Source: Oscillospiraceae bacterium
GTDB lineage: Bacteria > Bacillota > Clostridia > Oscillospirales > Ruminococcaceae
Assembly (NCBI GenBank): GCA_017435745.1
Contig: JAFSEN010000044.1
Location: forward strand, 1 to 53,333
Length of the DNA stretch: 53,333 nucleotides
Direction: 5' to 3'
Shown here: positions 52,538 to 53,333 of the stretch, in pieces
Layout of the letters: each line of letters opens with the position of its first letter
Numbering within the stretch: the stretch's first letter is position 1
Notes under the pieces: model-generated
Databases searched by the model: none
What the model saw: the letters and a program-made list of their open reading frames with translations, nothing else
What the model was told of the DNA's origin: nothing
Position numbers and translations under genes: made by a program

Positions 52538-53281
52538 TCAGTCTTCGTCCTCTTCTTCGGGCATTTCCCAGGAGTGCCAGACATTGTTTACATCGTCATT
52601 ATCTTCAAGTGCAGCAAGAAGTTTCTGCATTTTTACGATAGTGTCGGGGTCTTCGATAACAGTGGTGGTCTGGGGAATGTAAGCAACGTCTGCGCTTTCA
52701 AAACGGTAGCCCATTTCATAAAGAGCATCGCGTACGCCGGGGAAATCGTTGGGAGCGGTGTAAATTTCTGCAACGCCGTCTTCATATTTGAAGTCTTCGC
52801 CGCCTGCTTCCATAATGTCTTCCATAAGTTTTTCTTCGTCAAGGTCTTCGTCAGCAATTACGATAAGGCCTTTGCGGTCGAACATAAAGGAAACGGAACC
52901 GGTCTGACCAAGGTTGCCGCCGTATTTGGAAAAATAGCTGCGGACGTCGCCGGCGGTTCTATTGCGGTTATCGGTAAGAGTTTCTACGATAACTGCTACG
53001 CCGCAGGGGCCATAACCTTCGTAAGTGATCTCTTCAAAAGTAGTTTTGTCGCCAAGACCGGCGGCTTTTTTGATGGATCTTTCGATGTTGTCGTTAGGAA
53101 CGTTGTTTGCTTTTGCTTTAAGAATAAGTGCCTGGAGTTTGCTGTTGTTTGCGGGGTCGGGGCCGCCTTCGCGAACTGCAACGGTGATTTCTTTACCGAT
53201 TTTGGTAAAAACTTTGCCGCGGGCTGCGTCGATTCCTTCTTTTTTACGTTTGATGGTACTCCATTTGGAATGTCCGGACAT
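52538..53281 (-). CDS. YebC/PmpR family protein
   Basis: A 247-residue protein of the TACO1/YebC family, described as transcription regulators and, more recently, as factors that help ribosomes through proline-rich stretches. N-terminal MSGHSKWSTIKRKKEGIDAARGK is the family signature; YGPCGVAVIVETLTDNRNRTAGDVRS is the conserved middle. The C-terminus is strongly acidic (EMPEEEDED). AGGAGAG precedes the ATG. The promoter lies at or beyond the window edge. Confidence 0.93.
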   Translation of the reverse strand: MSGHSKWSTIKRKKEGIDAARGKVFTKIGKEITVAVREGGPDPANNSKLQALILKAKANNVPNDNIERSIKKAAGLGDKTTFEEITYEGYGPCGVAVIVETLTDNRNRTAGDVRSYFSKYGGNLGQTGSVSFMFDRKGLIVIADEDLDEEKLMEDIMEAGGEDFKYEDGVAEIYTAPNDFPGVRDALYEMGYRFESADVAYIPQTTTVIEDPDTIVKMQKLLAALEDNDDVNNVWHSWEMPEEEDED

Positions 53282-53333
53282 TATAAATCTCTCCTTGGTG
53301 GGAAAATTAGTTTACAGATTATTCTAACATATA

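Overview
The window looks like a chromosomal stretch of an anaerobic, low-to-moderate GC Firmicute of class Clostridia. Four things point that way. It has an oxygen-sensitive class III ribonucleotide reductase with its radical activase, and an iron-sulfur L-serine dehydratase. It carries the Firmicutes order rimP-nusA-ylxR-ylxQ-infB-rbfA-nrnA-truB. It has many TTG and GTG starts behind strong GGAGG ribosome sites, and sigma-A type promoters with 17-bp spacers. No rRNA, phage, transposase or CRISPR was seen. The genus cannot be named from the sequence alone.

Layout. 1-7.6 kb: end of an unknown gene, a DUF362 iron-sulfur protein, tRNA-Arg(ACG) with a damaged second 3' end, an OPA-type MFS transporter, a flavodoxin-like protein, GreA, DegV, L-serine dehydratase and an AT-rich small membrane protein. 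7.6-11.4 kb: nrdD-nrdG and a TraX-family protein. 11.4-18.8 kb: the translation and transcription operon, whose infB carries eight near-identical 30-bp units. 18.9-22.3 kb: an amidase-like lipoprotein, a nitroreductase, HflX and a small protein. 22.5-22.7 kb: a rod-shaped small RNA gene, possibly 6S RNA. 22.8-31.1 kb: glutamate dehydrogenase, Nudix hydrolase, M14 peptidase, a frameshifted acyltransferase, uridine phosphorylase, a HAD-phosphatase lipoprotein and an oligopeptide-binding lipoprotein. 31.3-36.8 kb: zinc-ribbon/CD225 proteins, DUF2752, then a cobalamin riboswitch leading into a DUF4430 lipoprotein and a complete ECF transporter (T, fused A-A', S). 36.9-41.7 kb: ECF sigma factor with membrane partner, MazG, small proteins, GAPDH and a soluble histidine-kinase-like protein. 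41.8-45.7 kb: an operon of a Crp/Fnr regulator plus an ABC importer with a TauA/SsuA-type binding protein, then a GNAT-like protein. 45.8-53.3 kb: AlaX editing protein, a short-chain reductase, a BlaI-like regulator with a stand-alone FakA-type domain, zinc-ribbon membrane proteins, XRE regulators, PncC and YebC.

How the genes work together. The riboswitch, DUF4430 lipoprotein and ECF genes read as one cobalamin capture and import unit. NrdD and NrdG are an enzyme and its activase. DegV and the FakA-like fragment both relate to the fatty-acid kinase system but lie far apart. The Crp-like regulator heads its own transport operon and has a palindrome over its own -10.

The main unexplained structure is threefold. 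(1) The 8-mer GTGCTCAA / TTGAGCAC occurs 15 times by hand count against about 1.6 expected, in several reading frames and as inverted pairs inside terminators, which resembles DNA-uptake or other genome-signature words. (2) Gene 3' ends are repeated, in diverged form, downstream of the intact gene with foreign-looking DNA between: clearest at yebC, also at tRNA-Arg, perhaps at the serine dehydratase. (3) Modular palindromic repeats are scattered through intergenic DNA.
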